From: Cohaesibacter gelatinilyticus
Lineage (GTDB): Bacteria; Pseudomonadota; Alphaproteobacteria; Rhizobiales; Cohaesibacteraceae
Length of the DNA stretch: 64,000 bases
Assembly (NCBI RefSeq): GCF_900215605.1
Contig: NZ_OBEL01000001.1
Span: forward strand, 1,612,001-1,676,000
Reading direction: 5' to 3'
A model generated the notes under the pieces. It was not told the origin of the DNA. It did no database searches and worked only from the letters and a program-made list of their open reading frames with translations. The number at the start of each line of letters is the position of its first letter. Position 1 is the stretch's first letter. Below are positions 46,723 through 56,540 of this stretch, one piece after another. The translations under genes and the position numbers were made by a program.

Positions 46723-47728
46723 CATATTTCTCCACTTTTTGCGAAATGGCACCGAAAATGGACTTGCCAGACGCGTCTTTCATTTCAATCTTGATTGTAT
46801 CACCAAAGCGCATGAATGGGGTCTTTGGCTCGCCATTATTGATGGTCTCAATCATACGAATTTCAGCGATACAGCTATAGCCTACGCCACCTTCAGAAAC
46901 TGGTTTGCCCGGACCATCATTCAATTTGTTGGATACAGTACCAGAGCCGATCACAGCGCCAGCGCCCAATGGACGGGTTTTGGCAGCATGTGCAACAAGG
47001 GTCGGAAAATTGAAGGTCATATCAATGCCAGCTTCCGCCTTGCCGAATGCTTCGCCATTATAAGTAACGTCAAGCGGCAGATTCACCTTTCCATCTTTCC
47101 AGGCATCGCCCAGCTCATCAGGGGTAATGGCGACAGGAGAGAAGGCAGATGATGGCTTGGACTGGAAGAAACCAAAACCTTTTGCCAACTCGGCAGGGAT
47201 CAAACCACGCAGAGACACATCATTGACCAGCATCAGCAAACGGATTTCCTGCCCCGCAGCATCAGCGTCTGCGCCCATGGCTACATCACCAGTGATAACA
47301 GCAATTTCACCTTCAAAGTCGATACCCCAGGCTTCATCACCCATCTTGATGGTATCAGTCGGCGCAAGGAAAGTGTCAGAACCGCCCTGATACATCAGAG
47401 GATCAGTCCAGAAGGTCTCAGGCATGGCAGCGTTACGTGCTTTACGAACCAATTCTACATGATTGACGTAAGCAGATCCATCAGCCCACTGATAGGCACG
47501 TGGCAGAGGTGACAGGCAATTTGCCTCATCAAAGGCCTCACCCGCAATACGGCCATCTTCCAGACCTTGCGCCAATGCTTCCAGCTGTGGCTTTGCACAA
47601 GCCCAATCATCCAGAGCTGCCTGCATGCTTTTACCGACATTGGTCGCCGGAGTATAGCGGCTCAAATCTTTGGAAACGACGACTAGCTGACCATCTCTGG
47701 TGCCATCGCGCAATGTTGCGAGTTTCAT
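46715..47728 (-). CDS. Fumarylacetoacetate hydrolase family protein
   Basis: The 337 residues have the FAH fold, with metal ligands in the segment DFEGEIAVITGDV near residue 137 and the GSGTVSNK segment near 275. True FAH splits fumarylacetoacetate to fumarate and acetoacetate at the end of tyrosine/homogentisate breakdown; relatives act on other diketo acids. The start at 47728 (MKLATLRDG) has GAGG six bases upstream. Full length and the N-terminal beta domain (about 1-90) favour a FAH-like role. No homogentisate dioxygenase or maleylacetoacetate isomerase gene is in the window, so the pathway assignment is tentative. Confidence 0.87.
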   Translation of the reverse strand: MKLATLRDGTRDGQLVVVSKDLSRYTPATNVGKSMQAALDDWACAKPQLEALAQGLEDGRIAGEAFDEANCLSPLPRAYQWADGSAYVNHVELVRKARNAAMPETFWTDPLMYQGGSDTFLAPTDTIKMGDEAWGIDFEGEIAVITGDVAMGADADAAGQEIRLLMLVNDVSLRGLIPAELAKGFGFFQSKPSSAFSPVAITPDELGDAWKDGKVNLPLDVTYNGEAFGKAEAGIDMTFNFPTLVAHAAKTRPLGAGAVIGSGTVSNKLNDGPGKPVSEGGVGYSCIAEIRMIETINNGEPKTPFMRFGDTIKIEMKDASGKSIFGAISQKVEKYDG

Positions 47729-48043
47729 CTGCGTCCTCTTTCGCTTTTCCACCCAAATCGCATTCTGAAAACCAATGTATGGATCAACATGAATCCATCA
47801 GTATCCGCAGCAACTTTTTATAATTACCCGCCGGAACAACGGACATCAGTAGCTGCTCATCCAGAATGATTTGACTGAAAATAAATTAGTTTCAAAAGAA
47901 ACCATTGTCAACAAACAAAGCAAAATGGCCCGCAAATGAGCTTCCTATGCGTCAAAATGTCATAAAAAATGCGCCAACCCAACCTCTCGAGAAAAAGGGG
48001 CAAGCGCATTGTTTAACGAACCAAGCAGATGGACGTCGCAAGC
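47729..48043. other. Gap between FAH-family and flavin reductase genes
   Basis: About 315 bases with the presumed promoter of the FAH-MBL pair. It also holds a possible terminator at 47963-48010 for the flavin reductase gene. Nothing else was noted. Confidence 0.4.
47963..48010 (-). terminator. Possible terminator of the flavin reductase gene
   Basis: AATGCGC (47968-47974) pairs with GCGCATT (48004-48010), and the minus strand continues into a T-run. The inner loop is large and only partly paired, so this is a weak call. Confidence 0.45.
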
Positions 48044-48532
48044 TCAATCCAGTGCAGGTCCCAAAGAATGATAAGCCCCACCATGATAGAGCAATGGCGG
48101 CAGTTCCAAATGGGTAGCAGCAACAACACGACCAATAAAAATCACATGATCCCCGCCCTCTACCATCTGCTCGACCTTACATTCCAAACAGGCGACCACA
48201 TCACGCAACAATGGAGAACCAGTCTCACCCTGATGCCAATCAGTATCGGTAAATCGATCGGCTTCAGGCGTCGCAAAGCGAACGGAGATTTCTTTTTGCT
48301 GTTGGCTCAATACATTGATGGCAAAATGGTCAGACTGACTAAAGGCATTCAGATTTCCCGACTTGTGAGACAATGACCAAAGAACCAACGGTGGATCCAG
48401 TGACACTGAGTTGAACGAATTGATGGTCAAACCATGAGGTGCGCCGTCGCCATCCAATGTGGTGGCAACTGCGATTCCCGTCCCATATTGACCCATCGCT
48501 TTGCGAAGACGCATTCCATCAATTTTTAGCAC
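48044..48532 (-). CDS. Flavin reductase family protein
   Basis: A 162-residue FMN-binding split-barrel protein of the flavin reductase-like group: GQYGTGIAVATT near residue 14, then TINSFNSVSLDPPLVLWSL, and DHVIFIGRV near 127. Such proteins supply reduced flavin to two-component monooxygenases or reduce other substrates. GTG at 48532 is chosen because GAGG lies seven bases upstream; an ATG six codons later is the alternative. The nearby FAH-MBL pair is on the same strand but 315 bases away, so a shared role is only suggestive. Confidence 0.87.
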   Translation of the reverse strand: MLKIDGMRLRKAMGQYGTGIAVATTLDGDGAPHGLTINSFNSVSLDPPLVLWSLSHKSGNLNAFSQSDHFAINVLSQQQKEISVRFATPEADRFTDTDWHQGETGSPLLRDVVACLECKVEQMVEGGDHVIFIGRVVAATHLELPPLLYHGGAYHSLGPALD

Positions 48533-48904
48533 CGTCTAACCTCAATTTCACTTTGTACACCCAAAGACCCGTTCCACATTCAAAGATCCCTGGAAAGTTC
48601 TGATGCGGCCTCTCTTATCCTACTTTTCTGCCTGATGACAGAACCTTTTCCGACAATCTTGTGATGAGATCGACACCAGCTTTCACTGACAGGTACAGAA
48701 GCCAGGATCGAAATTCCCTTTTTTTGTTGGAGTACAGCATGGGCAGCCATTGAAAATTTGACCTATGCTTGGGAAGCAACAATAATTTTGCCTCAATTGG
48801 GTGTGATTCTGAGACAGAGTTGAACAAACATCCAAACGCCTGTTCACGACGGATTTGGCTGATCAATTGCCACATTAGAACCGAAAAGCATATTTGGATT
48901 GACC
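48533..48904. other. Divergent intergenic region flavin reductase / DUF2865
   Basis: About 372 bases. It must contain promoters for both flanking genes. I saw no convincing promoter pair, hairpin or small gene. Confidence 0.4.
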
Positions 48905-50032
48905 ATGGGACGACACAGACATTCAGCCCTTGTTCTTGTACTGTGTAGCCTGCTTGCAGTCCCGGTGCTGGGTACCATATCCGCCCATGCACAAAGCAAA
49001 ACCCAGAAGAAAGCCCGGTATTGCGCGCAATTGGAAGGTCAGTTGGCCCGACTGCAGCGCTCAGGCAATTCCCGTGGAGCACGCAACTTTGCCAAATATG
49101 ACGCGGCCGTCCATAAGCAACAAGCACAGATTGATGTTGCAATGCGTACCGCCAAGCGGGATGGTTGTCTGGGCGGTGGTTTTCTGTTCCGCCGGCAACC
49201 CAAAGCCACCTGCCCATCACTTATGAAGCGCATCGACAAAATGAAGCGCAACATGGCAAAATTGCAAAAAAAACGAAGCCGCTTCAATGCTCCAACGGAT
49301 GTCGGAGCCCAAAAAGCTGCTGTTGCCCGTAAACTGGCCAACGCACGCTGCGGCGATCAATATGCCGCTTTCGAAGATCACCGCCCGACACGCCAGCGTC
49401 GCGGCCTGTTTGGGGCACTCTTCGGTCAACCTACACTACGCGAACCAGATAACCGCAATTTTGATATGCCACAAGTCGGCACGTACCGCACAGTCTGTGT
49501 GCGCACATGCGACGGCTATTTCTTCCCCGTCAGTTTCTCGACAACGCGTGGCAATTTTGCTCGCGATGCTGATATATGCCAAGCCAATTGTCCCGGCACG
49601 AATTCCCGTCTTTATGTCTACAGCAATCCTGGCGAAAGCCCAGAGGATATGCGCACCCCACAGGGCGAACCCTACCGGAGCTTGGATACGGCTTTTAAAT
49701 ATCGCACCGAGTTTGTTAAAGGATGCAGCTGCCAGCGCCCTCAAAGCGAGTTGACCAGTCTCACAAAAAGCGATTTGCCTCAAAGCCAAAGATTACCGAC
49801 TTTGAAATCCAGCCAACCACTTACACCTGCCCGATCAGGTCCGTTGGTACCCATTCCGATGCCAAAGCCTGACCTTTCAATAGACCCGGATACCCAACAA
49901 GCTCAATTGCAGGGAATTCCGTTCAATCCTTACAAACCACCCGAGGTCAGCTCGGACAAGAAACTTGTCCAAGCTGCGGATGGTCGTTCTATCAGGATAG
50001 TCGGTCCAAAGTTCTTTGGTAGCCAAGAATAG
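48905..50032 (+). CDS. DUF2865 family exported protein
   Basis: A 375-residue protein with a signal peptide (about 1-30, ending AHAQS). A basic helical region follows (about 35-130, containing many Lys/Arg and [13 protein letters not shown]), then a cysteine-rich DUF2865 core (about 195-280: [30 protein letters not shown]), and a Pro-rich tail. The paired cysteines suggest disulfides in the periplasm. The family is Rhizobiales-centred and of unknown function. The ATG at 48905 lacks a clear Shine-Dalgarno. Its 3' end overlaps that of gltX by 41 bases. Confidence 0.82.
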   Translation: MGRHRHSALVLVLCSLLAVPVLGTISAHAQSKTQKKARYCAQLEGQLARLQRSGNSRGARNFAKYDAAVHKQQAQIDVAMRTAKRDGCLGGGFLFRRQPKATCPSLMKRIDKMKRNMAKLQKKRSRFNAPTDVGAQKAAVARKLANARCGDQYAAFEDHRPTRQRRGLFGALFGQPTLREPDNRNFDMPQVGTYRTVCVRTCDGYFFPVSFSTTRGNFARDADICQANCPGTNSRLYVYSNPGESPEDMRTPQGEPYRSLDTAFKYRTEFVKGCSCQRPQSELTSLTKSDLPQSQRLPTLKSSQPLTPARSGPLVPIPMPKPDLSIDPDTQQAQLQGIPFNPYKPPEVSSDKKLVQAADGRSIRIVGPKFFGSQE

Positions 50033-51332
50033 GCAGGAATGCTGCAAGCTCCGGCCCATGACCACGCCCGGTCAGAGCCACACGAAGTGGCATGAACAGG
50101 CCTTTGCCCTTACGCCCCGTCTCACCCTTGACCGCTGTCGTCCAAACCTTCCAGGTTGTGTTATCCCATGGCTCGGCTGGCAGAAGTGATTTGGCGGTGG
50201 CATAGAAATCAGCATCGTCATCTGATTTGGACACAGCATCAGCAGGCAAACCCTGTTCAACAATGTTCCACCACTCTTTGGCATCCCCAAGTTTTTCGAT
50301 ATTGCCGCGAATGGCCAGCCAGAAGGCTTCGTCTCCGCCAACCTGGTCAGCTTCCAGACGAGTGCTCACTTCATCAAAGCTCTTTTCATGCAGAAGACGT
50401 GCATTCAATGGACCAAGATCGGCCATATCAAACTTGGATGCATTACGAGAAACTTTGTCCAAAGCGAACAAATCAGCCAATGCCTGCATGTCAGCAAGCG
50501 GTTGAACCGGCTCTGATGTACCGATAATCACAGCAAAAATGGCAACTGCCAGAGCCTCATAACCATCCTGACGCATGGACTGCAAAGACAAGGAACCAAG
50601 ACGCTTGGAGAGCCCCTCACCGGTAGCAGAAGTCAGCAAATTATGGTGTGCGAAATTTGGCACTTTACCAGCCAACAACTGGAAGAGTTGGATCTGTACA
50701 GCGGTGTTGGTCACATGATCATCCCCACGGATCACCATGGTCACACCCATATCAATATCATCAATGACAGATGGCAGTGTATAGAGATAGGTACCATCGC
50801 CACGGATCAGAACCGGATCGGAAACACTATCACATTCAATGCTTTGTTCACCGCGAACACCATCAACCCAGCTCACGGTCTCCTGATCCAGCAGGAAGCG
50901 CCAGTGGGGTTTACGACCTTCTGCCTCGAAAGCAGTTTTCTGCTCATCTGTCAGGTTCAAAGCAGCCCGATCATAGACCGGTGGCAAACCACGAGCACGC
51001 TGACGTTTACGCTTGCGATCCAGCTCATCGGCAGTCTCATAGCAAGGGTAAAGCCGGCCCATGTCTTTTAGCTTCTGCGCCACTTCATCATAAGAAGCCA
51101 TGCGAGCAGATTGTTTCTCGACGCGATGTGGCTTGATGCCCAACCAATCAAGATCCACTGCAATACCGTCGGCATATTCCTGACGGGAACGTTCGGCATC
51201 GGTATCATCATAGCGCAAAATGAACTCACCACCGCTCTTCACGGCAACAAGCCAGTTGATCAAGGCGGTCCGTGCATTGCCAATATGAATATTACCAGTC
51301 GGAGACGGTGCAAACCGTACGATTTCAGCCAT
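49992..51332 (-). CDS. gltX: Glutamyl-tRNA synthetase (second-type, GltX2-like)
   Basis: Charges tRNA with glutamate. The 446 residues show HIGNAR near residue 16 and the KMSKS-type loop as GLSKRLGS near 240. Many alphaproteobacteria carry two such enzymes and lack glutaminyl-tRNA synthetase; one may specialise in mis-charging tRNA-Gln for later amidation by GatCAB. The GLSKRLGS loop and short length fit the second paralogue. Which tRNA this one prefers cannot be read from sequence. The gene ends tail-to-tail with, and inside, the DUF2865 gene. Confidence 0.94.
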   Translation of the reverse strand: MAEIVRFAPSPTGNIHIGNARTALINWLVAVKSGGEFILRYDDTDAERSRQEYADGIAVDLDWLGIKPHRVEKQSARMASYDEVAQKLKDMGRLYPCYETADELDRKRKRQRARGLPPVYDRAALNLTDEQKTAFEAEGRKPHWRFLLDQETVSWVDGVRGEQSIECDSVSDPVLIRGDGTYLYTLPSVIDDIDMGVTMVIRGDDHVTNTAVQIQLFQLLAGKVPNFAHHNLLTSATGEGLSKRLGSLSLQSMRQDGYEALAVAIFAVIIGTSEPVQPLADMQALADLFALDKVSRNASKFDMADLGPLNARLLHEKSFDEVSTRLEADQVGGDEAFWLAIRGNIEKLGDAKEWWNIVEQGLPADAVSKSDDDADFYATAKSLLPAEPWDNTTWKVWTTAVKGETGRKGKGLFMPLRVALTGRGHGPELAAFLPILGYQRTLDRLS

Positions 51333-51386
51333 TTTCAGCTCTTCTCTATCGTCTATATATGTTCATTAAAGGCCTGAAACGTAGAT

Positions 51387-53045
51387 TTATCCGCGATCTC
51401 TAAAGCCATTGGTGATGGGATAACGACGATCCCGACCAAAATTCTTTTCGGTCAGCTTTACACCTGGCGCAGATTGTCTACGCTTATATTCTGCGATGTA
51501 AAGCAGATGCTCAATGCGATGAACCAGCTCTTCCGGATGTCCACGGCCGACAATCTCACGCACCGCCATTTCCTTCTCCACCAGACATTCCAGAATGTCG
51601 TCCAGCACCGGATAATCCGGCAAGCTGTCCTGATCCGTTTGGTTTTCGCGAAGCTCCGCCGTTGGCGCCTTGGAGATGATATTGGATGGGATCACCTCTC
51701 CATCCGGCCCCATGGCACCTGCAGGCTTGTTTTCATTGCGCCAGGCAGACAGGTGATAGACCTGCATTTTGTACAGATCCTTGATGGGGTTGAAGCCACC
51801 ATTCATATCGCCATAAAGTGTCGCATAACCCACTGACATCTCGGACTTGTTGCCAGTGGTAACAACCATGTCACCGAACTTGTTGGAAATGGCCATCAAG
51901 ATGGTACCGCGAGAACGGGACTGCAAATTCTCTTCCGTCACACCACTATCAGTACCCTCAAACATATCCGAGAGAACCGACATGAAGCCTTCTACCGGTT
52001 CCTTGATTGGCACAGTGTCATAACGCACCCCAAGAGCCTTGGCGCAATCTTCCGCATCCTTGAAGCTCTCTTCGGAGGTGTAGCGATAAGGCAGCATCAC
52101 ACAATGCACCCGCTCTGGACCAAGCGCATCAACCGCCAATGCAGCACAAATGGCGCTATCGATACCACCGGAAAGGCCCAGAACCACACCCGGGAATCGG
52201 TTCTTGTTCACATAATCGCGCAAGCCCAGCATACAGGCGGACCAGACATTGGAATCCTTATCTGCTTGTGGCTCAACAGTCCCGGAAAGTGTCCATCCCT
52301 CATCGCCACGTTCTGCCACAAGAATAACTTGGTCTTCCACAAAGCCTTTCATTTGCATGGCAAGGGATCGATCCCCGTTCAACGCAAAGGAAGCACCATC
52401 AAAGACCAGCTCATCTTGCCCGCCAACCTGATTGAGATAGACAAGTGGCAAAGCCGTTTCCACTACCCGTTGAATGGCAACCTGTTGGCGAATATCGCTT
52501 TTTTGAAGAATATAGGGCGAACCATTAGGGACGATAAGCATCTCTGCTCCCGTCTCTTCCAGACATTCGCAGACCTCACTATCCCATATATCCTCGCAGA
52601 TCGGTACACCCAGACGAACACCACGAAAACCTATGGGGCCTGGAAATGGTCCCGGCTCAAAAACCCGCTTTTCATCAAAGACGCCATAGTTGGGCAGGTC
52701 CACCTTGTAGCGAACAGCTTTCACCTCGCCATCATCGAGCAAACAAACAGCATTATAGAGCTTGTCTGCTTCTTCCCAAGGCGTACCAATCAATATGGCA
52801 GGTGCATCACCTGCTGTGGCCTTGGCCAACTCCTCAACAGCGCGACGACAAGCACGCTGGAAGGCAGGTTTCAGTACCAGATCCTCTGGCGGGTAACCAC
52901 AGATGAACAATTCGGACAAAACAAGCAGGTCAGCTCCTTGCTCCACTGCTTTGACATGGGCAGCTTTGGCTTTTTCCAAATTGCCTTTCAAATCCCCCAA
53001 TATGGGATTGAGCTGGGCAAGACTGAAAACAAGTTTATCTGTCAC
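51387..53045 (-). CDS. nadE: Glutamine-dependent NAD+ synthetase
   Basis: Final step of NAD synthesis: amidation of nicotinate adenine dinucleotide. I chose GTG 53045 because AAGGA lies ten bases upstream and the product then starts TDKLVFSLAQLNPILGD, as relatives do; the open frame extends 55 codons further, and ATG 53063 is an alternative. The 552 residues join an N-terminal nitrilase-type glutaminase domain (about 1-260; the CGYPPEDL segment near 50) to a C-terminal synthetase domain with the ATP-pyrophosphatase loop GLSGGIDSAI near residue 298. Ammonia channels between them. Confidence 0.93.
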   Translation of the reverse strand: MTDKLVFSLAQLNPILGDLKGNLEKAKAAHVKAVEQGADLLVLSELFICGYPPEDLVLKPAFQRACRRAVEELAKATAGDAPAILIGTPWEEADKLYNAVCLLDDGEVKAVRYKVDLPNYGVFDEKRVFEPGPFPGPIGFRGVRLGVPICEDIWDSEVCECLEETGAEMLIVPNGSPYILQKSDIRQQVAIQRVVETALPLVYLNQVGGQDELVFDGASFALNGDRSLAMQMKGFVEDQVILVAERGDEGWTLSGTVEPQADKDSNVWSACMLGLRDYVNKNRFPGVVLGLSGGIDSAICAALAVDALGPERVHCVMLPYRYTSEESFKDAEDCAKALGVRYDTVPIKEPVEGFMSVLSDMFEGTDSGVTEENLQSRSRGTILMAISNKFGDMVVTTGNKSEMSVGYATLYGDMNGGFNPIKDLYKMQVYHLSAWRNENKPAGAMGPDGEVIPSNIISKAPTAELRENQTDQDSLPDYPVLDDILECLVEKEMAVREIVGRGHPEELVHRIEHLLYIAEYKRRQSAPGVKLTEKNFGRDRRYPITNGFRDRG

Positions 53046-53187
53046 GGCTATCCGGTCCTTCATTATTGGCGACAAACACATTCTCGCACTGCAAAGATAT
53101 AATGGCTGAGTCAAAGATAATCCAACCCAAAGTGTAGATGGAACAACCAGCCGCCAGTTGCGCACACCTTCGCACTTTTCTAACCCC

Positions 53188-53223
53188 AAAAAAGAAAAGC
53201 CCGGCCCCAATGGAACCGGACTT
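53188..53223 (-). terminator. Rho-independent terminator of the DAHP synthase gene
   Basis: AAGCCCGG pairs with CCGGACTT (one G-U) around a loop of 11 bases. On the minus strand the stem is followed by a T-rich run. It lies 29 bases past the stop at 53252. Confidence 0.75.
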
Positions 53224-53251
53224 CAACGCTTCAGAACATTTCAAGCATGCA

Positions 53252-54634
53252 TTAAGATGCCTGACGCTCCTGTGCCTGACGATCAGCACGCTCTTTCTTG
53301 ATATTTTCTGCAATCAGGAAAGCCAACTCAAGTGCCTGGTCAGCATTGAGGCGTGGATCACACTGTGTGTGGTAGCGAGCAGAGAGTTCATCCTCTGAAA
53401 TCGCACGCGCGCCACCGGTACATTCGGTAACATTCTTGCCGGTCATTTCCACATGGATACCACCAGCATAGGTGCCTTCGGAACGATGGACGGCAAAGAA
53501 GCTCTCAACTTCCTTCAGGATGCGATCGAAAGGACGGGTCTTGTAGCCATTGGCCGCCTTGATCACATTGCCATGCATTGGATCACAGGACCAGATCACC
53601 TTGCGCCCTTCCCGTTTGACCGCTTTGACCAAAGCAGGCAGATGATCAAACACCTTGTCCGCACCAAAACGAGTGATCAGGGTCACACGACCGGCTTCAT
53701 TGTTTGGATCCAAGACATCCAACAGATTCAGTAGATCGTCGGGTTGCAAACTTGGACCACATTTCAGACCGATAGGATTCTGAATCCCACGGAAAAACTC
53801 CACATGTGCATGATCGATCTGACGGGTACGATCACCGATCCAAAGCATATGGCCGGAGGTCGCATAAAAATCGCCAGACGTGGAATCAACGCGGGTAAAG
53901 GCTTCTTCATAGCCAAGCAGCAATGCTTCATGGCTGGTGTAGAAATCTGTCGAACGCAGGCTTTCGGTCTGAGAAGGGTCCACTCCACAAGCACGCATGA
54001 AATCCAGTGCTTCTGTAATACGATCAGCCAGCTCCTGATAACGGCTGCCTTGCGGGCTGTCTTTCAGGAAATCCATAGTCCAACGATGAACATGATCGAG
54101 ATTGGCAAAACCACCTTGTGCAAAGGCACGCAGCAAGTTCAGTGTTGCGGCTGACTGGCGATAAGCCATAACCATTTTCTGTGGATCAGGAATACGATCT
54201 TCAGACGTGAAACCCATATTATTGATGATGTCGCCGCGATAGCTTGGCAATTCCACACCGTCAACAGTCTCTGTCGGCGAGGAACGCGGCTTGGCAAACT
54301 GCCCTGCAATGCGGCCAACCTTGACCACAGGAGATGCGGCAGCATAAGTCAAAACCGCCGCCATTTGCAGGAACACTCGGAAGAAATCGCGAATATTGTC
54401 CGGGTGATGCTCCGCAAAGGCTTCAGCACAATCGCCACCTTGCAACAGGAAACCATCCCCTTCTGCAACCCGCGCCAATTGCTTGCGCAATTTACGGGCC
54501 TCGCCAGCAAAGACCAAAGGCGGATAAGTGGCAAGGCGACCTTCAACAGATTTTACTGCCTCTGCGTCGGGATATTCCGGCACCTGTACAATCGGTTTTG
54601 ATCGCCAGCTCTCCGGGCTCCAAGTCTTGCTCAT
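53252..54634 (-). CDS. Class II 3-deoxy-D-arabino-heptulosonate 7-phosphate synthase
   Basis: First step of the shikimate pathway: phosphoenolpyruvate and erythrose 4-phosphate give DAHP. The 460 residues are of the plant/Mycobacterium-like class II type, not the E. coli AroFGH type: [14 protein letters not shown] near the start, [12 protein letters not shown] near 62 and WSCDPMHGN near 350 are class II hallmarks. The symbol varies (aroF or aroG), so none is given. It stands alone with its own terminator. Feedback control by aromatic amino acids is common in this class but not readable here. Confidence 0.95.
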   Translation of the reverse strand: MSKTWSPESWRSKPIVQVPEYPDAEAVKSVEGRLATYPPLVFAGEARKLRKQLARVAEGDGFLLQGGDCAEAFAEHHPDNIRDFFRVFLQMAAVLTYAAASPVVKVGRIAGQFAKPRSSPTETVDGVELPSYRGDIINNMGFTSEDRIPDPQKMVMAYRQSAATLNLLRAFAQGGFANLDHVHRWTMDFLKDSPQGSRYQELADRITEALDFMRACGVDPSQTESLRSTDFYTSHEALLLGYEEAFTRVDSTSGDFYATSGHMLWIGDRTRQIDHAHVEFFRGIQNPIGLKCGPSLQPDDLLNLLDVLDPNNEAGRVTLITRFGADKVFDHLPALVKAVKREGRKVIWSCDPMHGNVIKAANGYKTRPFDRILKEVESFFAVHRSEGTYAGGIHVEMTGKNVTECTGGARAISEDELSARYHTQCDPRLNADQALELAFLIAENIKKERADRQAQERQAS

Positions 54635-54948
54635 AATAGCCTCTTCTTACTTTACTGAATTACCAAATTTTATTTGGCACAAATCAACAAACATGCACAA
54701 TTCTTGCATTCAAACCGCCGAAAAGACGAAAACGCGCAAAGCCATGCATGATCAAGAATGTTGTTATACACATAGGCACAAGCAGTTTCTACCGATCTTT
54801 CTGCAAAAAAATAACAAATTGCGTCATCACTTGGTCACAAAACACGAGTTTGACCGCATGATATGGAAGATTTGATCCACAGGAACCAACTCAGACCCAA
54901 ATTGACAAAGCCGACCCCTTCATGGAGAGGTCCGGCTTCATCCGTCAA
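54635..54948. other. Gap between DAHP synthase and der
   Basis: About 314 AT-rich bases upstream of the DAHP synthase gene, presumably its promoter region. At its right end, 54900-54951, an interrupted stem (outer AATTGAC / GTCAATT, inner AAGCCG / CGGCTT) overlaps the der stop and may serve as a der terminator, although it lacks a T-run. Confidence 0.4.
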
Positions 54949-56409
54949 TTAGTGGATTTTGCGCTTTGCTGCCTTGGCAGCATAAGGATTGTCTCCTTTA
55001 CGCATCAGCATTCGAACCGGTACTGCAGGCACCTTGAAGTGATCGCGAAAGTCATTGAGCAAATAGCGCGTATAGCTGTCAGGCAAAGCATCCGGTCGCG
55101 AACAGAAAACTGCAACGGTCGGTGGACGAGCCTTGATCTGGGTCGCATAGCGGATCTTGATCCGACGACCACCAGCACCTGGAGGTGGATGATGACCAAC
55201 CACATTATTCAGCCAACGATTCAGACGGGACGTAGAAATGCGAATATTCCAGACATCATAAATATCCAGAATATTCTGCATCAATCGTGGCAAATTCTTA
55301 CCCGTCAGACCAGAGATCGGAATAAGCGGCACACCGCGCATCTGCGGCAGCAATCGATTGGCTTTTTCCCGCATTTCTGCAAGCTTTTCCTGATGGTTCT
55401 CAATCAGATCCCACTTGTTCAGCGCAATCACAATGGCGCGCCCTTCACGAGCAACCAGATCAGCAATCTGCAGATCCTGTTTCTCGAACGGCTTGGTCAC
55501 ATCCAGCGTCACGACAACCACTTCTGCAAACTGAATGGAGCGTAGAGCATCCGAGACGGAGAGCTTTTCCAATTTTTCCTGAACACGAGCCTTCTTGCGC
55601 ATTCCAGCAGTATCAAACAGCTTGAATTTGCGGTCATTGAATTCCCAATTCACTGAAATGGAATCGCGCGTAATGCCAGCTTCAGGGCCAGTCAGCAGAC
55701 GGTCTTCACCAATCAATTGGTTGATCAAAGTTGACTTGCCAGCATTCGGACGACCGACGATTGCAACACGAAGAGGTTTGGACGGATCATAAGGAAGAAT
55801 ATTTTCTGCCTCATCCTCAATCTCCCCCTCGATTGCGACATCAACAGCGGGTCCTTCATCTGCACTCAGAAGAGCTTCTTCATGGGGGTCGACACCACCA
55901 TTGGCAGCAATCAGCTCTTCTTCATGCTTGACCAGAACTTCATACAGATCAGCCATTCCAATGCCATGCTCGGCGGAGACAGCAATAGGTTCACCAAGGC
56001 CAAGCGAAAAGGCCTCATAAAAACCACCATCTGCTGCCTTGCCCTCTGCTTTGTTTGCCAGAAGAATTGTGGTTTTGCCTGATTTGCGCACCATATTGGC
56101 GAAATATTCGTCCATCGGCGTCAGGCCCGTGCGCGCATCGATCATGAAGAAGATGACATCCGCCATCGAAATCGCTTCTTCAGTCTGCAGACGCATCCGC
56201 GTTTCCAAAGCATCTTCTTCCGCCACTTCCAGACCAGCCGTATCAATGATATTGATCAGCAGATCACCAAGCTTGGCTTCATTCTCACGGCGATCACGCG
56301 TAACACCCGGTCGGTCATCGACCAAAGCCAGCTTCTTGCCCACCAAGCGATTGAACAAGGTCGATTTACCCACATTTGGGCGCCCGACAATGGCTACATT
56401 CAGTTTCAT
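54949..56409 (-). CDS. der: Ribosome-biogenesis GTPase Der (EngA)
   Basis: Essential GTPase that acts in 50S subunit assembly. The start at 56409 ([17 protein letters not shown]) fits the family; the frame is open 26 codons further upstream. The 486 residues hold two G domains in tandem: the first P-loop at residues 8-16, the second (GRPNAGKST) near 210. A short acidic linker (about 165-200) separates them, and a C-terminal KH-like domain (about 375-486) carries [13 protein letters not shown] and FCSRPD. It follows bamB across 131 bases that include a GC-rich hairpin at 56434-56469 without a T-run. Confidence 0.97.
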   Translation of the reverse strand: MKLNVAIVGRPNVGKSTLFNRLVGKKLALVDDRPGVTRDRRENEAKLGDLLINIIDTAGLEVAEEDALETRMRLQTEEAISMADVIFFMIDARTGLTPMDEYFANMVRKSGKTTILLANKAEGKAADGGFYEAFSLGLGEPIAVSAEHGIGMADLYEVLVKHEEELIAANGGVDPHEEALLSADEGPAVDVAIEGEIEDEAENILPYDPSKPLRVAIVGRPNAGKSTLINQLIGEDRLLTGPEAGITRDSISVNWEFNDRKFKLFDTAGMRKKARVQEKLEKLSVSDALRSIQFAEVVVVTLDVTKPFEKQDLQIADLVAREGRAIVIALNKWDLIENHQEKLAEMREKANRLLPQMRGVPLIPISGLTGKNLPRLMQNILDIYDVWNIRISTSRLNRWLNNVVGHHPPPGAGGRRIKIRYATQIKARPPTVAVFCSRPDALPDSYTRYLLNDFRDHFKVPAVPVRMLMRKGDNPYAAKAAKRKIH

Positions 56410-56540
56410 ATCTGTCGAACCTAACAATGCATCAAGCCCCGCAAAGCACGTAAGGTACTTTCGGGGCCTACACAGGTCTTGTTTCAAATCGAATTCAAGT
56501 CAAGGTTGCCAGATTATCACATCCGGCGAACCGACCAATT

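Noticed and set aside
52104-53102. 332-codon open frame antisense to nadE
   Set aside because: Shadow of nadE; no ribosome-binding site and no recognisable domain.
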